Shown: piece after piece, positions 1 through 6,169 of the stretch
Layout: the number at the start of each line of letters is the position of its first letter
Numbering within the stretch: the first letter of the stretch is position 1
DNA from: Bacteroidia bacterium
Lineage (GTDB): Bacteria; Bacteroidota; Bacteroidia; Flavobacteriales; Flavobacteriaceae
NCBI GenBank assembly: GCA_030431085.1
Contig: JAUIJW010000115.1
Span: 1 to 7,474, forward strand
Reading direction: 5' to 3'
DNA length: 7,474 nucleotides
Notes under the pieces: model-generated
Seen by the model: only the letters and a program-made list of their open reading frames with translations
What the model was told of the DNA's origin: nothing
Databases searched by the model: none
Position numbers and translations under genes: made by a program

Positions 1-56
1 ATTGCTCTTACAACTTCTTGTTCTTCTTGCTTTGATAAAATTTCGTTGGCTTGCAT
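1..56 (-). CDS. 5' end of a probable TPM-domain (YgcG/TPM_phosphatase-like) protein, cut by the window edge
   Basis: Only the first 18 codons are visible, starting at an ATG whose complement is at 54-56 and running open off the left edge. The peptide begins MQANEILSKQEEQEVVRA. An L-x-x-x-E-E-x-x-V-x-x-A-I pattern is typical of the first helix of TPM domains, which are usually membrane-associated or exported proteins of poorly defined function. In Bacteroidota, a TPM-domain gene commonly follows lemA on the same strand, and this gene lies directly downstream of lemA here. No Shine-Dalgarno sequence precedes the start; the upstream bases are almost all A and T, as is usual in this phylum. The identification rests on a short peptide plus context, so another small soluble protein cannot be excluded. 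Confidence 0.55.
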   Translation of the reverse strand, partial: MQANEILSKQEEQEVVRA

Positions 57-71
57 TTTTTATATAAAAAT

Positions 72-95
72 AAAGCCAAATATTACTTTGGCTTT
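72..95 (-). terminator. Hairpin between lemA and the downstream gene, possible terminator or attenuator
   Basis: A perfect 9-bp inverted repeat, AAAGCCAAA (72-80) and TTTGGCTTT (87-95), encloses a 6-base loop. Read on the minus strand, the hairpin starts 12 bases after the lemA stop codon and is followed by a T-rich stretch (TTTATTTTTAT). It ends 15 bases before the ATG of the next gene, so it would either end the lemA message or partially attenuate the downstream gene. The stem has only three G/C pairs, so its strength is uncertain. Confidence 0.55.
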
Positions 96-107
96 TTAAT
101 CTTGTTT

Positions 108-698
108 TTAATTAAAATCAACTGTTGGCGCATTTTCGCTTCCCGCGGATGCTTGGAACAGCACCATTGGATCAAAATTTAATATCCCAGCCACAAAACT
201 TGCTGGAAATTTTCTAATATAAATATTGTAATCTTTAGCCAATTCATTAAACCTATTTCGTTCTACATTAATTCTATTTTCTGTACCTTCTAACTGACTT
301 TGTAGCTCTAAAAAATTCTGATTAGCCTTTAAATCTGGATATCTTTCTGCCACTACCATCAATCTACTCAAAGCTCCTGTTAAAGTATTTTGAGATTCCT
401 GAAATTTAGCCATTTGTTCTGGTGTTACATTGGTAGGGTCTATTGTTGTTTTGGTGGCATTAGCTCTGGCTTGTATTACACTTTCTAAAGTTTCTTTTTC
501 ATGATCGGCATAACCTTTTACAGTGTTCACTAAGTTTGGTATTAAATCGGCTCTTCTTTGGTAAGCGCTTTCTACATTAGCCCATTGTGTTTTTGCAGTT
601 TCTTGCTTTTCAACCATGGTATTATTTAAGCCAATACCCCATTTAATAGCAGCAAAAATTAATACAACGATAATAATTAGAGGGATGAATTTCTTCAT
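108..698 (-). CDS. lemA: LemA family membrane-anchored protein
   Basis: This 196-residue protein has the length and layout of the LemA family. A single N-terminal membrane segment (about residues 4-20, rich in I, V and L after MKK) is followed by a mostly helical domain on the outer side of the membrane. The family signature is clear at residues 47-64 (YQRRADLIPNLVNTVKGY), and the conserved helix containing VVAERYPDLKANQNFL lies at 115-130, followed by QSQLEGTENRI. The end matches the typical proline/FDP region of the family (about 164-181). The molecular role of LemA proteins is not settled; they are envelope proteins often encoded next to TPM-domain proteins, as appears to be the case here. 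The start is the ATG at 696-698, 11 bases after the stop of the MerR gene, which suggests co-transcription. No Shine-Dalgarno sequence is seen. Confidence 0.93.
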   Translation of the reverse strand: MKKFIPLIIIVVLIFAAIKWGIGLNNTMVEKQETAKTQWANVESAYQRRADLIPNLVNTVKGYADHEKETLESVIQARANATKTTIDPTNVTPEQMAKFQESQNTLTGALSRLMVVAERYPDLKANQNFLELQSQLEGTENRINVERNRFNELAKDYNIYIRKFPASFVAGILNFDPMVLFQASAGSENAPTVDFN

Positions 699-709
699 GA
701 TAATTTAGT

Positions 710-1039
710 TTATAAGTGATTTTTAATTTGAATTAGTTCTTCTTTTATATGTTCTAAGCGCAAAATAATTTCATGATTAGAACTTATTTTATCTGGGCTT
801 TGTTTTAATTTATTTTTTGCCCCTTCAAGCGTGAATCCTTTTTCCTTAACAAGATGGTATATCAATTGCAAATTTTTTATATCATCCGGAGTAAAAAGCC
901 TATTACCTTTTTTATTTTTTTTTGGTTTTAAAACATCAAATTCATTTTCCCAAAACCTAATCAATGAGGTATTGACTCCAAAAGCTTTGGCGACCTCCCC
1001 TATTTTATAATATCTTTTATCTGGTAAATCTAATTGCAT
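710..1039 (-). CDS. MerR family transcriptional regulator (short, no obvious effector domain)
   Basis: This 109-residue protein begins with a winged helix-turn-helix of the MerR type. YYKIGEVAKAFGVNTSLIRF (10-29) holds the HTH, WENEFDVLKPKKNKKGNRLF (30-49) the wing, and residues 50-80 (PDDIKNLQLIYHLV..GFTLEGAKNKL) the second helical part. The remaining 30 residues (about 80-109) are charged and helical, and probably form the antiparallel dimerisation coiled coil. There is no cysteine in the protein and no ligand-binding domain, so metal or thiol sensing as in classical MerR/SoxR proteins is unlikely. The ATG follows the stop codon of the M23 peptidase gene directly (TAAATG), and lemA starts 11 bases after its own stop. 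It is therefore the middle gene of an envelope operon. Its targets are unknown; control of its own operon is a reasonable guess, not shown. Confidence 0.9.
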   Translation of the reverse strand: MQLDLPDKRYYKIGEVAKAFGVNTSLIRFWENEFDVLKPKKNKKGNRLFTPDDIKNLQLIYHLVKEKGFTLEGAKNKLKQSPDKISSNHEIILRLEHIKEELIQIKNHL

Positions 1040-2011
1040 TTAATCTAAAGATTGACCTTCTTGTGAAGCTTGATTTAACATTTCTTGAAACTCTTCTGGT
1101 GATAAATCACCATAGTAGAAATTAATTGGGTTAACTGGATTTTTATTATAACGCACTTCATAGTGTAAATGTGGTGCTTGCGATCTTCCTGTACTCCCAA
1201 CATAACCTATTAAATCGCCACGTTTTACCTTCTGCCCTTTTCTAACATTATACTTAGACAAATGCGCATATAATGTGACATAGCCAAAACCGTGATCTAT
1301 TCTAATATGCTTACCATAACCAGATGACCTGTTATCTGCTCTAATCACTTTACCACTTCCAGTAGCGTAAATAGGCGTTCCTTTTGGCGAAGTAAAATCC
1401 ATACCTTTATGCATTTTTCGTGCCTTAGTAAAGGGATCTTTTCTCCAACCAAACCCAGAGGCCATTCTCGTTAAATCTTGTTTACTTACAGGTTGAATAG
1501 CGGGTATCGCCGCTAATAATTTTTCTTTATCCTTAGCTAAATTTATAATTTCATCTAGTGATTTAGATTGAACATATAACTGCTTACTTAGTATGTCTAA
1601 ATTCTTAGTGGCATTAATAATCATTCCAGAATTATCAAACCCTTCTAACGTTTTATATCGATTTACCCCTCCAAAACCTGCTTTACGCTGCTCGTCTGGT
1701 ATAGGATTAGTTTCAAAATAAACTCTATAAATATTGTTATCTCTTTCTTGAATATCTGCCAAGATCATTTGCGTTTGCTCCATTTTTTTCTCTATAAGCT
1801 CATAATGCAGCTTCATATTCTCAAGCTCACGCTTTAAAACTTTTTCTTTAGGAGATTCTATAAACTGGTAAAGTATAAACACCAAAAGTGCACCAAACAT
1901 GGCCGAAGCCAATAGAAAAACCATTGATTTTCTAAATTTATCACGTTTACGCAGCTCTATCTTTCGGTAAGATAAAGTTTCAGAATCGTAATAATATTTT
2001 ACTTTCGCCAT
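1040..2011 (-). CDS. Membrane-anchored M23 family (LytM-type) metallopeptidase, probable murein DD-endopeptidase
   Basis: This 323-residue protein probably cuts peptide crosslinks in peptidoglycan from the periplasmic face of the inner membrane. A basic N-terminal cytoplasmic stretch (1-29) precedes one membrane segment (about 30-51). A charged coiled-coil region (about 54-95) and a linker follow, then the M23/LytM domain at about 184-298. The zinc and catalytic residues appear intact: HKGMD gives H201 and D205, YAHL gives H250, and HLH gives H281 and H283. It is therefore predicted to be an active enzyme, not a degenerate activator like EnvC. There is no LysM domain. The start ATG (2009-2011) is followed by a conserved-looking MAKVKYYYDSETLSY N-terminus, common in flavobacterial members. 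It is the first gene of a minus-strand operon and is divergent from alaS. The substrate is inferred from the family. Confidence 0.93.
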   Translation of the reverse strand: MAKVKYYYDSETLSYRKIELRKRDKFRKSMVFLLASAMFGALLVFILYQFIESPKEKVLKRELENMKLHYELIEKKMEQTQMILADIQERDNNIYRVYFETNPIPDEQRKAGFGGVNRYKTLEGFDNSGMIINATKNLDILSKQLYVQSKSLDEIINLAKDKEKLLAAIPAIQPVSKQDLTRMASGFGWRKDPFTKARKMHKGMDFTSPKGTPIYATGSGKVIRADNRSSGYGKHIRIDHGFGYVTLYAHLSKYNVRKGQKVKRGDLIGYVGSTGRSQAPHLHYEVRYNKNPVNPINFYYGDLSPEEFQEMLNQASQEGQSLD

Positions 2012-2026
2012 AATATTTAATTATAG

Positions 2027-2034
2027 TATTTTTG
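2027..2034 (+). promoter_or_regulatory. Candidate Bacteroidota-type -7 element for alaS
   Basis: TATTTTTG fits the Bacteroidota -7 consensus TAnnTTTG. If used, transcription would start near 2039-2042, giving an alaS leader of roughly 90 nt. The expected upstream TTG/TTTG element about 20 bases away is poor (TTTC at 2003-2006), so this is only a candidate. Confidence 0.3.
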
Positions 2035-2060
2035 CCAAGGGTTGAGATACCCAATTGCAA
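2032..2060. promoter_or_regulatory. Imperfect dyad at the likely alaS transcription start, possible operator
   Basis: The core is GGGT (2039-2042) and ACCC (2049-2052) around a 6-base loop. The arms extend outward to TTG/CAA (2032-2034 with 2058-2060) plus CAA/TTG (2036-2038 with 2055-2057), with an AA bulge (2053-2054) and a C bulge (2035). This gives about ten pairs in all. It overlaps the candidate -7 element and the expected transcription start. It could be an operator or the first hairpin of the leader RNA; the sequence alone does not decide. Confidence 0.3.
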
Positions 2061-2129
2061 AGTGAACAAATTTACAATTTTTTTATTAGTCTTAAACCTC
2101 TAGGTAAAAAGACCTTTTTAAACAGCTAT

Positions 2130-4745
2130 ATGACATCTCAAGATATTAGACAACAATTTTTAAATTTTTTCGCCACAAAAGGCCATAAAATTGTACCCTC
2201 TGCACCTATCGTAATGAAAAATGATCCTACCCTCATGTTTACCAATGCGGGAATGAATCCTTTTAAAGAATATTTTTTAGGTCAGAAAAATATTACAGAT
2301 GGCCGTATAGCTGATACTCAAAAATGCTTGCGTGTTTCTGGAAAACACAATGATCTCGAAGAGGTAGGAATGGATACCTATCATCATACCATGTTTGAAA
2401 TGCTTGGTAATTGGAGCTTTGGAGATTATTTTAAGAATGAAGCAATCTCTTGGGCTTGGCAATTATTGACTGAAGTATTTGGCATTGATAAAAACAGTCT
2501 ATATGTTACCGTTTTTGAAGGCGACAAAAACGATCAACTTTCGTTTGATCAAGAAGCTTATGATATTTGGGCTCAGTTTATCGATAAAGACAGGATTTTA
2601 AACGGTAATAAGAAAGATAATTTTTGGGAAATGGGAGCTCAGGGCCCTTGTGGACCATGTAGTGAAATCCATATAGATATTCGGTCTGAAGCAGATAAGG
2701 CTAAGATTCTTGGAAAAACATTAGTCAACGAAGATCACCCTCAAGTGATAGAGATTTGGAATCTAGTATTTATGGAATACAATAGAAAAGCAGATGGTTC
2801 ATTAGAAAAATTACCTGCCAAACACGTAGATACTGGTATGGGCTTTGAAAGGCTCTGTATGGTTTTACAGAACAAACAATCGAACTACGATACCGATGTT
2901 TTCTCGCCTATTATTAGAGAAATTGAAACAATCACCAATACAACTTATGGCCATAATGATAAAACAGATGTAGCCATTAGAGTTATTGCAGACCATGTGC
3001 GGGCCGTGGCTTTTGCTATTGCCGACGGTCAATTACCCTCCAACAATGGCGCAGGTTATGTCATTCGTCGTATTTTAAGACGTGCCATTAGGTATGGATT
3101 TACCTTTCTAAACACCAAAGAACCATTCATTTATAAACTTACTGATGTACTAGAGGAACAAATGGGTAGCGTATTTAAAGAGTTAAATATGCAAAAGCAC
3201 CTCATTAAAAATGTTATTAAAGAAGAAGAAAGTTCATTTTTACACACGTTAGATCAAGGACTTATTCTCTTAGACCAAATCATTAATTCTTCAAATAAAG
3301 CAACGGTTATTTCTGGCGTAAAAGCATTTGAATTATACGACACCTATGGCTTTCCTAAAGATTTAACAGCTCTTATTTTGAGAGAAAATGGCCTTTCTTT
3401 CAATGAAGATGAGTTTGCTCAAGAAATGGAAAAGCAAAAGAACAGATCTAGAGCTGCAGCCTCTATTGAAACCGATGATTGGGTAATTTTAAATGATGAT
3501 AATGAAGAAGAATTTATTGGTTACGACTATTTAGAGACGCAAGTAAAAATAACGCGATACAGAAAAATTTCTACCAAAAAGGATGGCGATTTATATCAAC
3601 TGGTTTTTAATCTCACGCCATTTTATCCTGAAGGAGGTGGCCAAGTAGGCGATCAAGGCTATTTAGAAATGCAAAACGGTGATGTGTTGTATATCATGGA
3701 TACCAAAAAAGAGAATAATCTTATTCTACATTATACCAAAAACCTTCCAGAAGATATTGACCAATCTTTTAAGGCTGTAGTTGATTCGAGTACCCGCTTT
3801 AGAACGGCGTGTAACCATACGGCCACTCACCTACTCCATCAAGCCTTAAGAACCGTCTTAGGAACTCATGTTGAACAAAAAGGATCTGCCGTTTACCCAA
3901 AAGGGTTGAGATTTGATTTTTCACATTTTTCTAAACTAACCGCCTCAGAATTGGCAGAGGTAGAACATTTTGTGAACGCTAGAATTCAAGAAAAACTAGA
4001 ATTAATTGAGCATAGAAACATGCCTATTCAAACAGCAAAAGAGCAAGGCGCGCTTATGCTATTTGGCGAAAAATATGGAGACACTGTTAGATCTATCAAG
4101 TTTGGAAAATCTACGGAATTATGTGGCGGTACACATGTACAAAACACAGGTGATATTTGGTATTTTAAAATAACCTCAGAAAGCGCTATTGCCTCTGGCA
4201 TTAGACGTATTGAAGCCATAACCAATGATGCCGTAAAGGATTACTTTTTACAACAAGATGAAGTGATGACTAACCTAAAATCAAGGTTTAAAAATCCTAA
4301 AGATATTGTAAAAAGTATTGATCAATTGCAGGAAGAGAATGCAGTACTTAAAAAAGAATTAGACAAAGCGCTACAAGAAAAAGCTAAAAATTTGATTGGA
4401 GATTTGGTGCAGCAGGCCGAAACTATAGACAATATCCAATTCATTGCTTCTAAAATAAATATGGATGCTGGCACAATTAAAAATATTGCTTTTGATTTAG
4501 CTGCATCTGTCGATCAGCTTTTCTTTATTAATGGGGCCAGTCATAATGGCAAAGCTATCTTAACAGTTTATATTTCTAAAAAACTTTGTGAAAGTAAAAA
4601 CTTGAATGCCGGTACTATCGTGAGAGAACTCGGGCAATACATTCAAGGAGGTGGAGGTGGACAAGCCTTTTTTGCCACTGCTGGAGGAAAAAATACCGAT
4701 GGTATAGACAAGGCTTTGGCCAAAGCTAAAAAGTTTATTTCATAA
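2130..4745 (+). CDS. alaS: Alanyl-tRNA synthetase
   Basis: This class II synthetase charges tRNA-Ala with alanine and hydrolyses mischarged Ser- or Gly-tRNA-Ala in the cytoplasm. With the ATG at 2130 the protein has 871 residues, close to the usual length of about 875. The N-terminus MTSQDIRQQFLNFFATKGH matches the family start. The same frame is open back to a TTG at 2055, but those 25 residues look non-coding and I exclude them. Catalytic region: R68 in CLRVSGKHNDLEEVG, the HHTMFEMLGNWSFGDYF motif, the QGPCGPCSEIHID loop (171-183), and motif 3 HVDTGMGFER (232-241). Editing domain: EGGGQVGDQG (about 501) and the zinc ligands HTATH (H563, H567) and CGGTH (C665, H669), all intact. A coiled coil (about 711-757) leads to the C-Ala domain with its GGGGG loop (840-844). 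The GSCFA gene begins 4 bases after the stop, so the two are probably co-transcribed. Confidence 0.98.
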   Translation: MTSQDIRQQFLNFFATKGHKIVPSAPIVMKNDPTLMFTNAGMNPFKEYFLGQKNITDGRIADTQKCLRVSGKHNDLEEVGMDTYHHTMFEMLGNWSFGDYFKNEAISWAWQLLTEVFGIDKNSLYVTVFEGDKNDQLSFDQEAYDIWAQFIDKDRILNGNKKDNFWEMGAQGPCGPCSEIHIDIRSEADKAKILGKTLVNEDHPQVIEIWNLVFMEYNRKADGSLEKLPAKHVDTGMGFERLCMVLQNKQSNYDTDVFSPIIREIETITNTTYGHNDKTDVAIRVIADHVRAVAFAIADGQLPSNNGAGYVIRRILRRAIRYGFTFLNTKEPFIYKLTDVLEEQMGSVFKELNMQKHLIKNVIKEEESSFLHTLDQGLILLDQIINSSNKATVISGVKAFELYDTYGFPKDLTALILRENGLSFNEDEFAQEMEKQKNRSRAAASIETDDWVILNDDNEEEFIGYDYLETQVKITRYRKISTKKDGDLYQLVFNLTPFYPEGGGQVGDQGYLEMQNGDVLYIMDTKKENNLILHYTKNLPEDIDQSFKAVVDSSTRFRTACNHTATHLLHQALRTVLGTHVEQKGSAVYPKGLRFDFSHFSKLTASELAEVEHFVNARIQEKLELIEHRNMPIQTAKEQGALMLFGEKYGDTVRSIKFGKSTELCGGTHVQNTGDIWYFKITSESAIASGIRRIEAITNDAVKDYFLQQDEVMTNLKSRFKNPKDIVKSIDQLQEENAVLKKELDKALQEKAKNLIGDLVQQAETIDNIQFIASKINMDAGTIKNIAFDLAASVDQLFFINGASHNGKAILTVYISKKLCESKNLNAGTIVRELGQYIQGGGGGQAFFATAGGKNTDGIDKALAKAKKFIS

Positions 4746-4749
4746 TCAA

Positions 4750-5691
4750 ATGATGCAGTTTAGAACCCCATGCCATGTATCAAAAAATTCTCATTTAGAT
4801 TACAATTCTAATGTTTTGTTAATCGGGTCTTGTTTTACTGAAAACATCGGTGCTAAACTAAACTATTATAAATTTAATACCTTACAGAACCCATTTGGAA
4901 TTTTGTTCCACCCAATGGCTATTCGTTATGCCATAGATCAAATTATTTCTAATGATTGGGTTAAAGCCGAAGAGCTTATTTGTTATAATGATTTATGGTT
5001 AAGTCTTAACCACCACAGCTGTTTTAATCATGAAGATCAAACAACCGTACTTAAGCGCATCAACCTCCAAATTGAAAAAGCTCATCTTTATCTAAAAAAG
5101 AGTACACATCTTATTATTACATTAGGTACAGCCTGGACTTATAAATATCAAGACACTAATCAATTTGTAGCCAACTGTCATAAAATTCCGCAAATAAATT
5201 TCACAAAAACCATTTTAGAGGTTGCTGAAATTTACAACTGTTTGCATGAAATGATTTTGAATCTAAAGGCATTTAACCCAGATTTAAGGATATTGTTTAC
5301 AGTAAGCCCTGTTAGACATCTTAAAGATGGTATGATTGAAAATACTAGAAGTAAATCTCATTTACTAACCGCTATTCATCAGCTTTCAAGCAAGAACGTT
5401 CAGTACTTTCCTTCTTATGAAATTATGATGGATGATTTAAGAGATTATCGTTTTTATAAAAAGGACATGATTCATCCTAACGATACTGCCATTGATTATA
5501 TTTGGCACCTTTTTAGAGAGAGTTTTTTCGCAGAAGAAACACAGGCCATTATGACTGAGGTTGATCAGATTCAAAAAGGGTTAAATCATAAACCCTCTCA
5601 TCAAAACTCTAAGCAACATCAATTGTTTGAAAAAAAACTTCAAAAAAAAATAGAGGATTTATCACAAAGACAACCCTCTATTCAATTTTAA
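4750..5691 (+). CDS. GSCFA family protein (probable SGNH-type hydrolase, substrate unknown)
   Basis: The family-naming motif GSCFTENIG is at residues 26-34, and the protein carries the other family landmarks NPFGILFHP, TLGTAWTYK and TVSPVRHLKDG. Near the end of the domain, DMIHPND supplies D239 and H242. Ser27 with D239 and H242 would make a Ser-Asp-His arrangement like that of SGNH/GDSL esterases, so a hydrolase is a reasonable inference; no substrate is established for the family. There is no signal peptide or membrane segment, so it is likely cytoplasmic. Residues beyond about 280 form a charged, low-complexity tail (HQNSKQHQLFEKKLQKKIED) encoded partly by runs of 8 and 9 A. Two adjacent ATGs (4750, 4753) are possible starts; relatives tend to begin with one M before x-FRT, which slightly favours 4753. 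It lies 4 bases after alaS, with which it is probably co-transcribed. Confidence 0.9.
   Translation: MMQFRTPCHVSKNSHLDYNSNVLLIGSCFTENIGAKLNYYKFNTLQNPFGILFHPMAIRYAIDQIISNDWVKAEELICYNDLWLSLNHHSCFNHEDQTTVLKRINLQIEKAHLYLKKSTHLIITLGTAWTYKYQDTNQFVANCHKIPQINFTKTILEVAEIYNCLHEMILNLKAFNPDLRILFTVSPVRHLKDGMIENTRSKSHLLTAIHQLSSKNVQYFPSYEIMMDDLRDYRFYKKDMIHPNDTAIDYIWHLFRESFFAEETQAIMTEVDQIQKGLNHKPSHQNSKQHQLFEKKLQKKIEDLSQRQPSIQF
5642..5682 (-). terminator. Intrinsic terminator for the rhodanese gene, inside the 3' end of the GSCFA gene
   Basis: An 8-bp inverted repeat, AATAGAGG (5649-5656) and CCTCTATT (5675-5682), encloses an 18-base loop. On the minus strand it starts 22 bases after the rhodanese stop and is followed by an unbroken run of nine T (complement of 5642-5650), a strong intrinsic terminator layout. 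On the plus strand the downstream bases are also T-rich (TTCAATTTTAATTTTAT), so some rightward termination is possible, though ribosomes translating the GSCFA gene would disturb the hairpin. Confidence 0.65.
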
Positions 5692-5703
5692 TTTTATACG
5701 GTT

Positions 5704-6015
5704 TTATTTCATGCAGCTCACTACATTTTGCCACGGTCCCCCGTTAATGGCATCGATATCAAATTGTTTTAAAATATCGGCTGCATTACCACTTCTCGCA
5801 CCACTTCTACAACAGGTAATAACTGGCTTACCTATTTTTTTAATAGCATCTATTTCTGAAGTAATAACGTCTAACGGAATGTTTTTAGCACCTTCTACAT
5901 GACCATCATTAAATTCTTCTACGGTTCTTACATCAATAACTACAGCACCTTTTTCTAAGTACTCTTCTATGGATACTGTGTTTGTGTTATTTCCAAATAA
6001 ATTAAATAATCCCAT
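5704..6015 (-). CDS. Single-domain rhodanese-like sulfurtransferase
   Basis: This is a 103-residue cytoplasmic protein consisting of one rhodanese fold. The landmarks are in order: VVIDVRTVEEFNDGHVEGAKNIP (25-47), the active-site loop C-R-S-G-A-R-S (69-75) with catalytic Cys69, and the closing INGGPWQNV (90-98). Cys69 would carry the persulfide in sulfur transfer. An extra Cys68 lies directly before it and a further Cys101 is near the C-terminus; the double cysteine could influence reactivity but its meaning is unknown. There is no signal peptide, although the first eight residues (MGLFNLFG) are hydrophobic. The length fits GlpE/PspE-type single-domain rhodaneses. The physiological sulfur donor and acceptor cannot be told from sequence. 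It is convergent with the GSCFA gene (12 bp between stops) and 154 bp downstream of the glutamine synthetase gene. Confidence 0.92.
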   Translation of the reverse strand: MGLFNLFGNNTNTVSIEEYLEKGAVVIDVRTVEEFNDGHVEGAKNIPLDVITSEIDAIKKIGKPVITCCRSGARSGNAADILKQFDIDAINGGPWQNVVSCMK

Positions 6016-6169
6016 TCTTATATTTTTTTCGCTTAATAATAACAGTGCAAATTTCGTTTTTTTAATCTATACTCTATGTAACATCTATTACAAAATTTAG
6101 TTAATTCTTTTTTGCTTGATACTTTAAACGTTTTAAACAAAAATCGTTCCAAGCCATTAGAAATTACTT
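6016..6169. other. Intergenic region between glutamine synthetase III and the rhodanese gene
   Basis: These 154 very AT-rich bases lie between two minus-strand genes and are long enough for a separate rhodanese promoter. The best -7-like match on the minus strand is TAAATTTTG (complement of 6091-6099), one base longer than the TAnnTTTG consensus and without a clear upstream TTG, so I do not call it. A direct repeat TTTAAAC occurs at 6123-6129 and 6132-6138. I see no convincing terminator for the glutamine synthetase gene. Confidence 0.5.

Larger units (their letters stand above)
2012..2129. promoter_or_regulatory. Divergent intergenic region between the M23 peptidase operon and alaS
   Basis: These 118 bp should hold the promoters for both the leftward envelope operon and rightward alaS. 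They contain a candidate rightward -7 element and an overlapping imperfect dyad, listed separately. On the minus strand a TATAAT hexamer (complement of 2020-2025) lies close to the M23 start codon, but it lacks a well-spaced partner, so I do not assign the leftward promoter. There is no Shine-Dalgarno sequence ahead of either gene. Confidence 0.6.

Noticed and set aside
2102..2119. Small hairpin AGGT/ACCT followed by TTTT in the alaS leader, possible attenuator
   Set aside because: The stem is only 4 bp and the competing upstream pairing is 3-4 bp. There is no leader peptide and no T-box-like structure, so it is too weak to call.
2055..2129. In-frame upstream extension of alaS from a TTG start
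   Set aside because: The 25 extra residues do not resemble AlaRS N-termini, whereas the ATG at 2130 gives the standard family start and normal length. The stretch also overlaps the dyad and leader region.
2277..2462. Minus-strand open frame of 61 codons inside alaS
   Set aside because: It is antisense to a strongly conserved catalytic region of alaS and shows no recognisable protein features.
4028..4225. Minus-strand open frame of 65 codons inside alaS
   Set aside because: It is antisense to the editing domain including the CGGTH motif; a shadow of the real coding frame.
5711..5902. Plus-strand open frame of 63 codons over the rhodanese gene
   Set aside because: It is antisense to the rhodanese active-site region, which is clearly coding on the minus strand.
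6123..6138. Direct repeat TTTAAAC in the region upstream of the rhodanese gene, possible regulator site
   Set aside because: Two 7-bp A/T-rich copies in very AT-rich DNA can easily occur by chance; no matching promoter element lies nearby.
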